DNA from: CADCTB01 sp964479465
GTDB lineage: Bacteria > Actinomycetota > Acidimicrobiia > Acidimicrobiales > AC-14
NCBI GenBank assembly: GCA_964479465.1
Contig: CAYZMG010000002.1
Span: forward strand, 91,508-155,507
Direction: 5' to 3'
Length of the DNA stretch: 64,000 bases
How positions within the stretch are numbered: position 1 is the first letter of the stretch; every line of letters starts with the position of its first letter. The notes under the pieces are model-generated. The model did no database searches and was not told where the DNA came from. It saw only the letters and a list, made by a program, of their open reading frames with translations. Below, piece by piece: positions 1 to 9,920 of this stretch. Made by a program: the position numbers and the translations under genes.

Positions 1-116
1 CCGAGATCGCCGAGGCTGAAGAAGCTGCCATCGCCCGCCGGCGCGACGACCAAGCCGAGCACACGATCCGCGACCAGCTGCGCGACCTGAAGGACGGCTT
101 CATGGACCGGCGTTGA
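1..116 (+). CDS. C-terminal end of an unidentified charged protein (partial)
   Basis: The first complete codon is at 3 and the frame stays open to a TGA at 114-116, giving 37 residues. They are almost all Glu, Ala, Arg and Asp, as in an amphipathic or coiled-coil helix, and the end reads DGFMDRR. The stop lies 16 nt before the start of the penicillin-binding protein gene, so the two may be co-transcribed. Too little is visible to name a family. Confidence 0.5.
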   Translation, partial: EIAEAEEAAIARRRDDQAEHTIRDQLRDLKDGFMDRR

Positions 117-132
117 GAAGCCGTTCGAGCTC

Positions 133-2127
133 GTGATGGCTGCCCTGGGCGGCGGCGACGGCGCCGAGACCCGGTGGACGATGTACCTCGGGACCCTCGC
201 GATGGCCGGGTTGATCGTGCCCATCGCCGTGATCGCCGTGCTTGCCGCTGCGCTGTACTCACTGCCGTCGGGGCCTCTGCCTCCCGAGGCGCGGGCCGGC
301 TCGCGAATCACCCGGATCTACGCAGGGGATGGGACCGAGATCGCCAGGCTTCACGGCTTCGAAAGGTTCATCCCAGTGCGTGAGGACGACATCCCGGCCG
401 CACTGAAGGATGCGGTGACCGCGATCGAGGACGAGCGCTTTGCGTCCCACCGTGGGGTCGACGCCCGATCGGTTCTCCGCGCGGTCTGGACGAATCTGGC
501 CCACAGGCGCGTGCTGCAGGGAGGGTCGACGATCACCCAGCAGTATGTGAAGCAGGTGTACATGGGCGACCATGACCGCACCCTCAAGACAAAGATCGAA
601 GAAGCGGTATTGGCCGTCCGCGTCGAGCGGAAGCTCCCCAAGGACGAGATCCTGCACCGCTACCTGTCGACGGTGTACTTCGGCGCCGGCGCCTACGGCG
701 CCGGCGCCGCGGCCCAGGGATACTTCCGGAAGCCTGTCAAAGAGCTGACGCTTTCCGAAGCGGCCGTCCTGGCGGGGGTGATCCGGGCGCCCACCGCTCT
801 CAACCCCCGCTCCAACCCGACCGGAGCCGAGTGGCGGCGCCGAGTGGTCCTCGGGCGGATGCACGATCAGAACCGGATAACCGACCTCGAGTACGAGAGG
901 GCCCTGGCGCGCCCAATCGCGGTAGCAACCGGCGGGGCCGAGGTGGCCGGCGAATCCTTCACGCCGATCTACCCGGTGCGTGAGGAACGTGCCAGCTACC
1001 CGTACTTCGTCGACTACGTGCGCCGCTATCTCGTCGCCCGTCACGGGGAGGAGACGGTCCTGACGCGCGGCCTTCGCGTCGAAACCAGCCTCAACCGCGA
1101 CCTCCAGCGGCTGGCGGAAGCGGCGGTTGCCGACGGCCTCTCAGGGACGGACGCGCCACTGGAGATGTCACTCGTGTCGATCGATCCGAGGACCGGGCTG
1201 GTGCGGGCCCTCGTCGGAGGAAGAGACTTCGACCGCTCACAGGTGAACCTCGCCCTCGGCGCGTGCCCGGGCATCGACGCCGATGTCCGCACAGAAGCTC
1301 CGTGCCTGAGCGGCGGCGGGACAGGGCGCCAATCCGGGTCGGCGTTCAAGGTGTTCCCGCTCGTCCAGGCCCTCCAGGAGGGAATGTCGATCGAGCGCGT
1401 CTATACGGCTCCTGCCCGCTACAGCTTCCCGCGCTGCCGTGGCGAGGGTTGTACCGTCAGCAACTCAAGCCGGCGCAGCCACGGACGCCTGGCCCTCCGC
1501 CAAGCCCTGGCGCACTCGGTGAACACGGTGTTCGGGCAGCTCATCGCCGACGTCGGTGTCGGGCAGACGGCCCAGCTGGCGCGGCGGATGGGAATCACGA
1601 GCATCGACCCCGACGGGCGGGTCCCGAACGGCGAGCCGTATGGGCCGAGCCTCGCCCTCGGCGTCGCCGAGGTGTCGCCTCTCGATATGGCCGCCGCCTA
1701 CGGTGTGCTGGCGAACGGGGGTGTCCGGGTCCCGGCCTCACCCGTGCTCAAGGTGACCGCCGCTGACGGTGAGGTGCTCGAGGACAACACGTCGCGCCGA
1801 GGCCGTCGGGTGGTCGACGCGACCGTGGCCGGACAGGTCACGGGGGCTCTCCAGGAGGTGATCGAGTACGGCACCGGGACAGCCGCGGCGGTGGACGTGG
1901 CGGGCGTCGCCGGCAAGACGGGGACCGCAGAGAACCACAGCGACGCCTGGTTCGTCGGCTTCACCCGAAGCCTCTCGACGGCGGTCTGGATGGGCTACTC
2001 GGATTCCAGAAGGCCACTGATCGGCATACGCGGTCAAGACCGCGTCTATGGCGGAGGCATCCCGGCACAGACCTGGGCGGCATTCATGGGGCCGGCGCTG
2101 AACAGCGCCGCACCCGCTGAACGCTAG
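133..2127 (+). CDS. Class A penicillin-binding protein (transglycosylase/transpeptidase)
   Basis: A bifunctional peptidoglycan synthase of 664 residues: it polymerises glycan strands from lipid II and cross-links their stem peptides outside the membrane. One membrane anchor lies at about 17-43. The GT51 domain follows, with catalytic Glu99 in EDERF and the GGSTITQQ motif near 136. The transpeptidase domain has the SxxK motif SAFK at 403-406, SVN at 462-464 and KTG at 595-597. Length and motif order are normal for the family and no PASTA repeats are visible. GTG at 133 is followed directly by ATG at 136; either could be the start. Its stop overlaps that of the convergent mscS-like gene. Confidence 0.95.
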   Translation: MMAALGGGDGAETRWTMYLGTLAMAGLIVPIAVIAVLAAALYSLPSGPLPPEARAGSRITRIYAGDGTEIARLHGFERFIPVREDDIPAALKDAVTAIEDERFASHRGVDARSVLRAVWTNLAHRRVLQGGSTITQQYVKQVYMGDHDRTLKTKIEEAVLAVRVERKLPKDEILHRYLSTVYFGAGAYGAGAAAQGYFRKPVKELTLSEAAVLAGVIRAPTALNPRSNPTGAEWRRRVVLGRMHDQNRITDLEYERALARPIAVATGGAEVAGESFTPIYPVREERASYPYFVDYVRRYLVARHGEETVLTRGLRVETSLNRDLQRLAEAAVADGLSGTDAPLEMSLVSIDPRTGLVRALVGGRDFDRSQVNLALGACPGIDADVRTEAPCLSGGGTGRQSGSAFKVFPLVQALQEGMSIERVYTAPARYSFPRCRGEGCTVSNSSRRSHGRLALRQALAHSVNTVFGQLIADVGVGQTAQLARRMGITSIDPDGRVPNGEPYGPSLALGVAEVSPLDMAAAYGVLANGGVRVPASPVLKVTAADGEVLEDNTSRRGRRVVDATVAGQVTGALQEVIEYGTGTAAAVDVAGVAGKTGTAENHSDAWFVGFTRSLSTAVWMGYSDSRRPLIGIRGQDRVYGGGIPAQTWAAFMGPALNSAAPAER

Positions 2128-3197
2128 GTCTCCGCCGATCCGTTCTCCGCTCCTGCCGCCTTCCCTGCCGCTCGCGAGGCTGCGGCCAGGAAGTCGTCAT
2201 CACCCCGGTGCCACACCATCCGCTGGGGGAAGGGGATCTCGATGCCCTCGGCGTCGAACGCCCGCTTGATCCGGATCCGCAGCTCACGGGCCACCTTCCA
2301 CTGGGACAGCGGCTTGGTTTTCACCACCAACCGGATGGTGACGCCGTCGGCGTCCAGGCTCTCGACGCCCCACACCTCCGGCTCCTCGAGGATCTCTTCC
2401 GACCAGAGTTCGTCGAGCCAGGTCTCCGTCGCCACCTGCTTGATCACCTCCAGCGCGCGGGCCGTCTCGGTCCCGTAGGAGACCTGAATGTCAAGCAGCG
2501 CCCTCGACCACTGCTGCGACTTGTTGGCAACGTGGTCGATCGTCCCGTTCGGGATGTGCCACACATTGCCCTCGACGTCGCGTAGCCGGGTCGTGCGCAG
2601 GCTCACTCCCTCGACGGTTCCCGTCGCCGGACCGGCCTGGATGACATCGCCGACGCCGAACTGGTCCTCGATCAGCATGAAGATGCCCGAGAGGAAGTCC
2701 CGGACCAGATTCTGAGCCCCGAAACCCAGGGCGATACCGACGATCCCCGCGCCGGCGAGGAGGGGTCCCAGCTCCAAGCCGAGCTCGCCGAAGACCATGA
2801 GCGCGGCGATCGACCACACACAGAAGGTCGCAACGCTTCCGACGAGCGCACCGATGGTCTCTGCCCGTTGGTTGGCCCGGGTCGACGTGACCGACGTCGT
2901 CCGCAGCAGTGTTCCCGCCGTGCGGTCGACGGCGGAAGCGACGTCGGCCCGCACGTCGCCCAAACCTCGTGTGAAGCGGGCGATTGAGCGTTTGAGCAGG
3001 CGGCTGGCGGTCCAGGCGAGAAGCAGAATCACCCCGATCCTCGCCGGTCGGGCCACGAGGAGGTCGCTGGCGCGCGCCACCGCCTCGTTCTCGGTGAGGC
3101 GGTAGACCACGCCGCAGAGGGCACTGACGTTGTCGGTGGCTCCGCACGGCTCGCTGTCTGCGGCCATCTGGGCCAGAACGGGGAGAAGGACTGTCAA
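2124..3197 (-). CDS. MscS-family mechanosensitive channel
   Basis: Small-conductance mechanosensitive channel that releases solutes on hypo-osmotic shock. The protein has 357 residues, with hydrophobic helices in the N-terminal half, then a pore/beta-domain region containing GFGAQNLVRDFLSGIF and EDQFGVGDVI, which are hallmark MscS sequences, and an alpha/beta C-terminal domain. I chose the TTG start at 3197 because AAGGAG lies five bases upstream; the frame stays open to 3308 but that extension lacks such a site. The stop overlaps that of the penicillin-binding protein gene by four bases (CTAG). Confidence 0.9.
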   Translation of the reverse strand: MTVLLPVLAQMAADSEPCGATDNVSALCGVVYRLTENEAVARASDLLVARPARIGVILLLAWTASRLLKRSIARFTRGLGDVRADVASAVDRTAGTLLRTTSVTSTRANQRAETIGALVGSVATFCVWSIAALMVFGELGLELGPLLAGAGIVGIALGFGAQNLVRDFLSGIFMLIEDQFGVGDVIQAGPATGTVEGVSLRTTRLRDVEGNVWHIPNGTIDHVANKSQQWSRALLDIQVSYGTETARALEVIKQVATETWLDELWSEEILEEPEVWGVESLDADGVTIRLVVKTKPLSQWKVARELRIRIKRAFDAEGIEIPFPQRMVWHRGDDDFLAAASRAAGKAAGAENGSAET

Positions 3198-3341
3198 ACG
3201 GACTCCTTGCGTTCGGCCGCCGTCAGCCAGGCCGAGTATCCCGACCGGTGTCATGAGCCATACCCCGGCCGCAGTCGCGTGAACTGCGGTCGGGGAGGAA
3301 GAAACCAAACGGTGACAATCGACCGTGCTGAACCAGGGAAG

Positions 3342-3545
3342 TTACGTCCGCGCTGCGTCAGGGGCGCGGAGATGCATGAGTGCCCGATCAAAGCCGACGA
3401 GCACCCGCCCGAGCTCGTCGGCTTGCTCGGCGGACTGGTTGGCGAGGGCGGCGGCGGCCATCCGGGCGCCGGCGACCAACGCGGCCAGCTCCTCCACCTT
3501 GAGCGTCGCCCGGACGACGCCGGGCCGTTCCCAGTCCAGCTTCAC
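3342..3545 (-). CDS. Small hypothetical protein, partner of the AhpD-like gene
   Basis: A 67-residue acidic, alanine-rich and probably all-helical protein starting with GTG one base after the stop of the upstream AhpD-like gene, so the two are almost certainly translated together. No catalytic motif or family is recognisable. The tight coupling and coding-like GC-rich third positions make it a likely real gene; a partner of the AhpD-like protein is inference from position. Confidence 0.6.
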   Translation of the reverse strand: MKLDWERPGVVRATLKVEELAALVAGARMAAAALANQSAEQADELGRVLVGFDRALMHLRAPDAART

Positions 3546-3546
3546 G

Positions 3547-3930
3547 TCAGGCCGACGCCTTCACGTGGTCGACGACGCGCTCGACCTGGGCCTTGAACTC
3601 CGCGTAGTCGACCTGCATGCCGTTGAGGTAGGTACTCCACCCGGAGACCAGCTTGGTGTAGTGCACGGCCTCCTCGACCTCGGCGTCGGTTGCGCCGAAC
3701 AGCTTCGCCGCCTCCGCGTGGAAGAGAGCGCAGTAGCGGCACCGGGTGACGGCGGCCACCGAGAGGCCGATCAGCTCCTTGTACTTGTTGGGGATGAGGG
3801 TCTCGCCGAACTGGACCCGCTTGATGAGGTCCCATTCCGAGTCGATGTACTCGTCGGGGATCAGGTCGATGAAACCGATCACCTCGCCGAACATCTCCTT
3901 CATCTCGCGTTGCACGTCAGTGCGCGCCAT
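3547..3930 (-). CDS. Carboxymuconolactone decarboxylase / AhpD-like protein
   Basis: A 127-residue helical protein of the AhpD/carboxymuconolactone decarboxylase superfamily. The signature CxxCxxxH appears as CRYCALFH in the middle, which in AhpD is the redox-active thiol pair with its proton-relay His. A peroxide-defence or thiol-redox role is therefore more likely than decarboxylation, but the substrate cannot be read from sequence. Start ATG at 3930 is preceded by GGGAGGG. The frame is open further upstream, but that part looks non-coding. It lies one base before the small gene at 3545. Confidence 0.85.
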   Translation of the reverse strand: MARTDVQREMKEMFGEVIGFIDLIPDEYIDSEWDLIKRVQFGETLIPNKYKELIGLSVAAVTRCRYCALFHAEAAKLFGATDAEVEEAVHYTKLVSGWSTYLNGMQVDYAEFKAQVERVVDHVKASA

Positions 3931-4078
3931 GCCATTCCCTCCCTGTAGGCGGGGCCCCGTGTCGAGCCCTTCGCCGGCAAACCTATGAAGGACGGCCTGC
4001 AGAACCCCTGCAACGGTCCCGTAGTGCTCGTCGCCTCGCTGCAAGGCCGCTGCAGGGCCGCCATCGGACGATCACGCC

Positions 4079-4504
4079 ATGACCAGAATCGCCACGCCCG
4101 GGACGCCTGTCATCAGCGCCCAAACCGTCGACCGGTTCCTGGGGGCGGCTTCTGCCGGGCAAGGTGTCCCAGCCGACCTTTTCGTCCCCGAAGTCGTGCT
4201 CGATGCCACCGTCCCCGGCTGGCGTTTCACGGCGCGTGGAGCCGATGCCGTCGCCCGCCAGTACAGCAGCTGGTTCTCCGACGAAGCCGCCTTCGAGGAA
4301 CTGGAACGCCTGCCTGTGGAGGGTGGGGAGGTCGTGACCTTTCTCCTGGCGTGGGTCGAACGAGGCGTCCCCCACGCCGCTCACCACTGCCATGTGCTGC
4401 GGTTGGCGCCGGATGGCCGCATCGCTGCTGACCGGTTCTTCTGTGGAGGTCGCTGGGATGCCGGTCTGCTCGCCAAAATGGCGGCGGCGAGCGATGCTGG
4501 TTGA
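4079..4504 (+). CDS. NTF2/SnoaL-like fold protein
   Basis: A 141-residue protein with the pattern of an NTF2-like cone fold: an N-terminal helix, then alternating strands including VVTFLLAWVER and AAHHCHVLRL, ending in a short helix. Such proteins are isomerases, hydratases or non-catalytic binding domains, so the function is open. It begins a three-gene operon: its end overlaps the next gene by 11 bases. It is divergent from the AhpD-like gene across a 148-base promoter region. Confidence 0.7.
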   Translation: MTRIATPGTPVISAQTVDRFLGAASAGQGVPADLFVPEVVLDATVPGWRFTARGADAVARQYSSWFSDEAAFEELERLPVEGGEVVTFLLAWVERGVPHAAHHCHVLRLAPDGRIAADRFFCGGRWDAGLLAKMAAASDAG

Positions 4505-5510
4505 CGTGCACAGCCTGGCGAACTCGGTCGACGAGCTCCTTGCCGGCGCCGAGCGCCGTGAGCCGTTCGTCAACCCCGACGGCCGGTCGGACGCCGTGTT
4601 CGAGCGGGTGTGGATCGACGGTGAATCCCATGTCGTGAAGTACGTCGACCTTGACCATGACTTCACGATGCGGGTGTCCGGCGACATCGGTTGCCGGCAG
4701 GTACGGGCGTGGGTGGCGGGCCTGCTCGATTCGGCGCCGGCGCTCGTCGATCACGCGATCGTGGGCGCCGCCCGCGGGCACGGGCGCAACGGCTGGGGGG
4801 CGGCGCTGCTCATGCGGGACGTCTCCGGCGAGCTGATCCCTGCCGGCGCCGACCCGATCCGGACCGACGCGCACGCCACATACATCGACCACCTGGCCGG
4901 GTTCTGCGCCGCCACCTGGGGCTGGCACGACGATCCCATCTCCGGACCGGGCCTGCTGCCGTACCCGGCGCGGTGGGCGTGGTTCGGGCACGCCGCCCTC
5001 ATCGGCGAGAAGGCGTTGGGGTGGCCCGAACGGGTCCCGCAGATTGCGGACGAGGGCTGGCGCCGGTTCGCCGAGCGCGCCCCTGCGGAGGTGTGCGCGG
5101 CGGTCGACGACCTGCGCCGGGACACGATGCCACTCGCCACTGCGCTCGGCCGGACGCCCTCGTGCTTCTTGCACGGCGACGTGAAGGCGTCGAACTCGGG
5201 CGCGGCAGCCGACGGCCGCACGGTGCTCATCGACTGGGCCTACGCCGGCGAGGGGCCGGCGTGCCACGAGCTGGCGTGGCATCTCGCCCTCGACCGGTCC
5301 CGGCTCCCGATCTCCAAGGAGGCGACGGCCGACCTCTTCCGCGCTTGCCTGGAGCGCCACGGCGTGCCGACCGGCGGGTGGTGGGAACGCCAGCTCGGTC
5401 TGTGCCTGCTCGGAGCGGTCGTGCAGTTCGGATGGGAGAAGGCGCTGGGCGACGACGAGGAGCTCGCCTGGTGGTGCGAGGCCGCCCGAGCGGGCGCGGC
5501 CTTTCTGTGA
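4494..5510 (+). CDS. Aminoglycoside phosphotransferase-like kinase (APH/choline kinase fold)
   Basis: A 338-residue small-molecule kinase of the APH superfamily. The catalytic loop reads CFLHGDVKASN (HGDxxxxN) followed about 17 residues later by LIDWAYAGEGP, which supplies the metal-binding Asp. The N-terminal nucleotide-binding lobe is more divergent. Substrate unknown; many relatives in actinobacteria phosphorylate metabolites rather than antibiotics. The ATG at 4494 is chosen because it starts inside the end of the upstream gene and begins the family-like sequence; an open extension to 4392 overlaps coding sequence. The stop overlaps the next start by four bases. Confidence 0.8.
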   Translation: MLVDVHSLANSVDELLAGAERREPFVNPDGRSDAVFERVWIDGESHVVKYVDLDHDFTMRVSGDIGCRQVRAWVAGLLDSAPALVDHAIVGAARGHGRNGWGAALLMRDVSGELIPAGADPIRTDAHATYIDHLAGFCAATWGWHDDPISGPGLLPYPARWAWFGHAALIGEKALGWPERVPQIADEGWRRFAERAPAEVCAAVDDLRRDTMPLATALGRTPSCFLHGDVKASNSGAAADGRTVLIDWAYAGEGPACHELAWHLALDRSRLPISKEATADLFRACLERHGVPTGGWWERQLGLCLLGAVVQFGWEKALGDDEELAWWCEAARAGAAFL

Positions 5511-6295
5511 TCGACGGCGTCGCCACGGCCTACTCGGCGACGGCCGGCGCGTGGCAGCGGGGCCCGGGTCGGGTCTACGACCGCCTCGCCGAGGTGCTCC
5601 TTGCCCGGTCCCCCGTGCCCGTCGAAGGGTGCAGGGTCCTCGACGTCGGCGCCGGCACCGGCGCCGCGACCCGGGCGGCACTCGCCGCCGGCGCCGCCGC
5701 GGTAATCGCCGTCGACGCCGCCATGGGCATGCTCGCTCACGACGCACCGCAACGGGCGCCGGCGGTTGTCGCCGACGCACTCGCGCTCCCGTTCGCGGCG
5801 GCGACCTTTGGCGCCGCTGTTGCTGCGTTCTCCCTCAACCACCTCACTGACCCGGCCGGGGGCCTGCGGGAGATGGCCCGTGTCACTCGCCGCGGCGGCG
5901 CACTGCTGGCCAGCAGCTATGCCGCCGACGACTCCCATCCCGTGAAGGTCGCCGTAGAGGCCGCCCTGGCCTCCCACGGATGGGAGCCCCAAGGGTGGTA
6001 CGCCACGGTGAGGGCGGAGGCGATGTCGCAGCTCGCCACCGCGGACGCGTGCGCCGCTGCCGCAGAAGCGGCCGGGCTGGAGGCAGTCGTCGAGCCCGTG
6101 CATGTGGCGTTCCCCGAGTTGGGCGCAGGAGAGCTGGTGGCCTGGCGGCTCGGCATGGCCCAGCATGCGCCGTTCGTGGGCCGGCTGCCTCCAGCTGAGC
6201 AGGTCGCCGTCGCCGCCGAGGCGCTCGCCCGGCTGGGCGACCCCGCGCCGCCGCTCGTGCGCTCGATCCTCGTCGTGAGCGCCGTCAGCCGCTGA
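5507..6295 (+). CDS. SAM-dependent methyltransferase (class I)
   Basis: A 262-residue Rossmann-fold methyltransferase. Motif I is VLDVGAGTGAATRAAL near residue 45, followed by an acidic residue after a strand (AVDAAMGML) and AVAAFSLNHLTDP as motif IV, the pattern of UbiE/type-11 enzymes. The substrate is unknown; as it is translationally coupled to an APH-like kinase, both may act on one metabolite. GTG at 5507 forms a GTGA overlap with the kinase stop. Its 3' end overlaps the convergent SARP gene by 11 bases. Confidence 0.85.
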   Translation: MIDGVATAYSATAGAWQRGPGRVYDRLAEVLLARSPVPVEGCRVLDVGAGTGAATRAALAAGAAAVIAVDAAMGMLAHDAPQRAPAVVADALALPFAAATFGAAVAAFSLNHLTDPAGGLREMARVTRRGGALLASSYAADDSHPVKVAVEAALASHGWEPQGWYATVRAEAMSQLATADACAAAAEAAGLEAVVEPVHVAFPELGAGELVAWRLGMAQHAPFVGRLPPAEQVAVAAEALARLGDPAPPLVRSILVVSAVSR

Positions 6296-9200
6296 AGATT
6301 CGGTCGACGAACCGGCGGGCCACCTCCATGTGGGTGCCGGCGGCCGACACGACCATCGCCGAACGGCGCTCCGCCTCCCGCCGCCACCGCTCCGACCCGC
6401 GGACCTTTGCCACTGCGAGCACGAGGGGCCAACCGTCCATAACTGCGCACCGACCGAGTCCGTCGATGACCGATGCCAGCTGTTCGTCCGGAACCGACCG
6501 GTCGGCGATGCCGGCGACGGCGTGGGCCAGGAGCTCGTACCTGGTGGCGCCTCGATGGGCGGCGTCGTCTGCGACTGCGTGCGCCAGCTCGGCGGCCATC
6601 GCCGGGTCGCCACCGGTCAGCTCCAGTCTCGCTCGCAGCAGACCGAGACGGTGTCGCTGGTGCCAAGCCATGGTGCCTTCCCACGTGTCCACGACCGCCA
6701 GCCGTCTCGCCAGCACCGACGCTTCGGCAGCGTCGCCACGCAGCAGGCAGCCGTCGGCCAGGTCGAGCAGGGCGGCGTAGTAACCCTCGGCCATGGATTC
6801 GCCGGACGGGCCGGCGTCGCCGCCGGCGGCATCGACCGCCTGCCAGTTGCGATCGTCGGCTTCCTCGATCCGGCCCGACCAGCGCAGGACCCAGGCCCGC
6901 ACGTTCGCCGCCGGTCCGGTGAACCGCACCCCGACGGAACCGGTCCGATCAAGCGTGGCATCGAGATCGTCGGCCACGCTGAGGGCGTCGGCAACGCGGC
7001 CGAGCTGCCCGAGGGCCAGGATGCGGCTGAACCGCAAGTGCAGCGGTGCCCACGGGTGGGCCAGGGAGTCCGGGTCCACCATGGGCCGGGCTAGGGCCTC
7101 GAGGGCATCGGTAGGCCGGCCCTGGTGGACGCGCGCGTGGGCGAGCCACACGTCGGCGATGCCTCGCACGGCCGGCGGGCCGGTGCGCACCGCCGTCAGT
7201 TGCTCGACCGCGCCAGCCAGGTCACCAGCGCCGTGGCGGACGCGCCCGGCCAAGGCGAGGGCGCTGACCAGCACCGCATCATCCGTCGCCCGGGCAGCCG
7301 CTTCGTCGGCGTACGCACGGGCCTCGCCATAGCGGCGCCGGTAGTAGGCGACCCATCCGGCCACTTCGAGGGCGGCGGCGCCTCCGCCCATGGCAATGCC
7401 GCGCTCCGCGTCCGCCGCCGCCGCCTCGTAGGCAGCCCGGCTCATCCTGAGCCGTGCCCGGGCGACCAACGCGTCAGCCGTGGGCGCCAGGTCGAGGGCG
7501 GCCTCCAGGTGCAGTTCGGCAGCATCCACATCGAAGCGCGTCGCCGCCTCCCGCGCCGCGACCACGAAGGATGAGGACGCCAGGGATCTATCCCCACCGG
7601 CCCGGGCGTGGATGGCCACGTCGAGCGCATCCGCATCCGGCCGGCCGGCGAGGGCGCGGGCGGCAACCTGGTGGACGAGGGCACGCCGCGCCGAGCCCGT
7701 CGCCGCCTCGAGCGCTTCCCGAAACAGCTGATGGCGAAAGGCGAAGCCGTTCCCCCGCTCGACGAGAAGGCCGGCCTGCGCCGCAGCCTCGAGCTGAGTG
7801 AGGACATCGACGACCGATGTACCCGCGACCTGGGCCAGGAGGTCGAGGTCGCATTCGGGGCCGAGCACCGCCGCCACGCGCAGCGTGGCGGCTACGTCCT
7901 CTCCGAGCGCGTCGACCCGCGACGCCACCGCGTCCCGGAGCGTCGTCGGCACGTCCTCGTCCTCCGCACCCGCCAGCGCGGCGAGGAGGAGCGGGTGGCC
8001 TCCACTGCGCTCGTACAGGGCACCCGCTCGGTCGGAACCGACAAGCTCAGTGACAGCCACGCGGTCGAGCGGTCCCAACCTGATGTGGCACGTCGCCTCG
8101 AGTTCCTTCGCCCCGCCAGGGCGAGTGGTGACGACCAGGAGTGTGCGTTGGCAACGCCGGCCGGCGAAGGCCAGCCATGCCAGCGTGCTCCCGCCGGCGA
8201 CGTGGAGATCCTCGACGACGACCACGACCGGGCGCCCCCCGCCGGCGCGGGAGATGGAGGCTGCCAGCGCGGCGAACACCCGGTTGCGGGCCGCATGTGC
8301 ATCGGCCACCACCGTCGCCGTCGCTCCCGTGATCGGACCCAGCAGCGGCGCCAGGGTGGCGGCCTCGTCGCCGATAAGCACATTGGCGCGATCGCTTCCG
8401 ATGTCGCGGAGGTGGTCGGCGAGCGCGTCGGCTACCGGCTGCAGTGGCAGGTCTCGGCCGAGCTCGTCACACCGACCCTGCAGCACGACCGCGCCCTGGT
8501 CGATCATGTCAGCCCAGGTGCGGACCAAGGTGGTCTTGCCCATCCCGGCCTCGCCCTCCACCACCGCCAGGCCCACGCCACCCCCGGCCACTGCCGCGAG
8601 TGCGGCGTCGAGCTCCGCCAACTCCGGCGCCCGCCCGACGAGTCCGGGGTGCGCCCGCCGGCGCAGTGGGGGATCGGGAGCGAGGTCGCCGTCGGCGGCC
8701 GCGAGCGCCTCGGCGTGCACGGTCTCGGTCTCGGCGGTGGGCGGGACGCCGAGGTCCTCGGCCAGGCACTTCCTCACCCGGGCGTAGGCGGCCAGCGCCG
8801 ACGCGAGCACGAGGGGCCAACCGTCCATAACTGCGCACCGACCGNNNNNNNNNNGCGGCCAGCGCCGACGCGGGGCGTCCGGCGGCGAGATGCGACCGCA
8901 TCAGGGCGCGGAGCACGACCTCGTCGTAGGGATCGGCGGCCAAGGCCTGCTCGGCGAGCGCTGCGGCAGCCCGGTGGTCGCCGGCAGCAACGGCTGCGTC
9001 TACCGCCAGCCGCTCGACGTGCGAGACGACAGCGCCGATCGCGACGCGCTCGGCGGCGACCCACTCTCCGTCCTCATCGGGCAGCAGCGGGCCCCGGGCC
9101 AGCGCCAGTGCCGCGCCGGCCGCCGCCCGTGCCGCCCCCACCCGGTCTTCATCGAGCGCCCTGGACGCCGTCGCCGCCAGCTCCGACAGCTCGTCGATGT

Positions 9201-9492
9201 CCAGCCAGTCGGCGGCGAGAAGGTAGCCGGCATCGGTGCGAACGATTCGCTCGACCCCGAGCACCCCACGGAGTCGAGATGCCAGCACGCCTACCTGGTC
9301 AGCGGGATGCGACGGTTGGGCCTCACCCCAGAGGGCATCGGCGATCCGGTCCACCGACACCGGCTTGCCACGGGCGACGGCCAACACCTTCAGAAGGGCT
9401 CGTCCCTTCCGGCTGCCGAGGTCGCGCTCGAGGATGCCCTCGATCTCGAACCCCCCGAGAAGGCGCACGCGCATCCGTTCATTCTCCGTCAT
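6285..9492 (-). CDS. SARP/AfsR-type regulator with AAA ATPase and TPR domains, interrupted by assembly gap
   Basis: Large transcriptional activator. From the ATG at 9492 (GGAGGT five bases upstream) it has an OmpR-type winged helix, a bacterial transcriptional activation domain, a P-loop ATPase (GEAGMGKTTL, Walker B near VVVVEDLH) and C-terminal TPR-like helices. The scaffold gap at 8845-8854 falls at the end of the activation domain. Deleting 8806-8872, which is duplicated contig-end sequence plus the Ns, joins the halves in one frame of 1,046 residues reading GRPASALAAYARVRK, as expected for the family. The gene is therefore probably intact in the organism. Such regulators typically control secondary metabolism or stress genes. 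Confidence 0.85.
8845..8854. other. Scaffold gap 1 (10 N) with duplicated contig end
   Basis: Ten Ns. An 18-base sequence is present on both sides, at 8788-8805 and 8855-8872, so the contigs really overlap. The left contig end continues with 8806-8844, which together with the preceding bases matches 6415-6456 exactly over 42 bases. That tail is most simply a chimeric contig end. Confidence 0.9.
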
Positions 9493-9552
9493 GCCGGACC
9501 TCCATTTCTCGGACAGGGACCGGCTACCGTGATGGGCTATGGAGGGCTGGAG

Positions 9553-9909
9553 ATGATGCGGCGAGTTGTCGTCTCGACGCTTCCCGCCGCCCTCGTGCTC
9601 TCCCTGACGGCGTGGCGAGAAACTCCGCCGCCGGTTCGCAGCGACCGAGGCGTCACCGTCCCGCATGCTCCCGCGCTGGCCCCCGAGGCCCCCCTGAGAA
9701 CCAAGGCTGAGATCCTGTCAAATGGCACGATCGAGCACCGACTGGTGAAGTCCCGGCCCCGCCTCGGCTTGGCCGTACCCGTCGGCCATAGCTTTCTCCT
9801 TGTCATCTGCATCGTCGGGGTGCACCGGCTCTGGCCTGGGCACCTCGTCAGGCTCTGGTGGCGATCAAGCGTCACACTTCGCGCCCCGCCCGTCCTCCGG
9901 CTCGCGTAG
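9553..9909 (+). CDS. Putative small membrane or secreted protein
   Basis: A 118-residue open frame beginning with ATGATG, preceded by GGAGGG about eight bases upstream. The N-terminus resembles a signal sequence (RRVVVSTLPAALVLSLTAW), the middle is polar, and a second hydrophobic stretch (FLLVICIVGV) is followed by Arg/Trp-rich sequence. I recognise no family. It is divergent from the SARP gene and its stop lies 11 bases before a perfect palindrome. The GC-rich third positions are only moderately convincing; it may not be a real gene. Confidence 0.35.
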   Translation: MMRRVVVSTLPAALVLSLTAWRETPPPVRSDRGVTVPHAPALAPEAPLRTKAEILSNGTIEHRLVKSRPRLGLAVPVGHSFLLVICIVGVHRLWPGHLVRLWWRSSVTLRAPPVLRLA

Positions 9910-9920
9910 TCGCCGAGAGG

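Noticed and set aside
660..720. Runs of GGCGCCGGC-type palindromes as regulatory repeats
   Set aside because: Such palindromes are scattered through coding sequence across the whole window and fit Gly/Ala codon use at very high GC.
6415..8844. A 42-base perfect repeat at 6415-6456 and 8803-8844 as a genuine interspersed repeat
   Set aside because: The second copy ends exactly at the scaffold gap, and dropping it restores a continuous regulator gene, so a chimeric contig end is far more likely.
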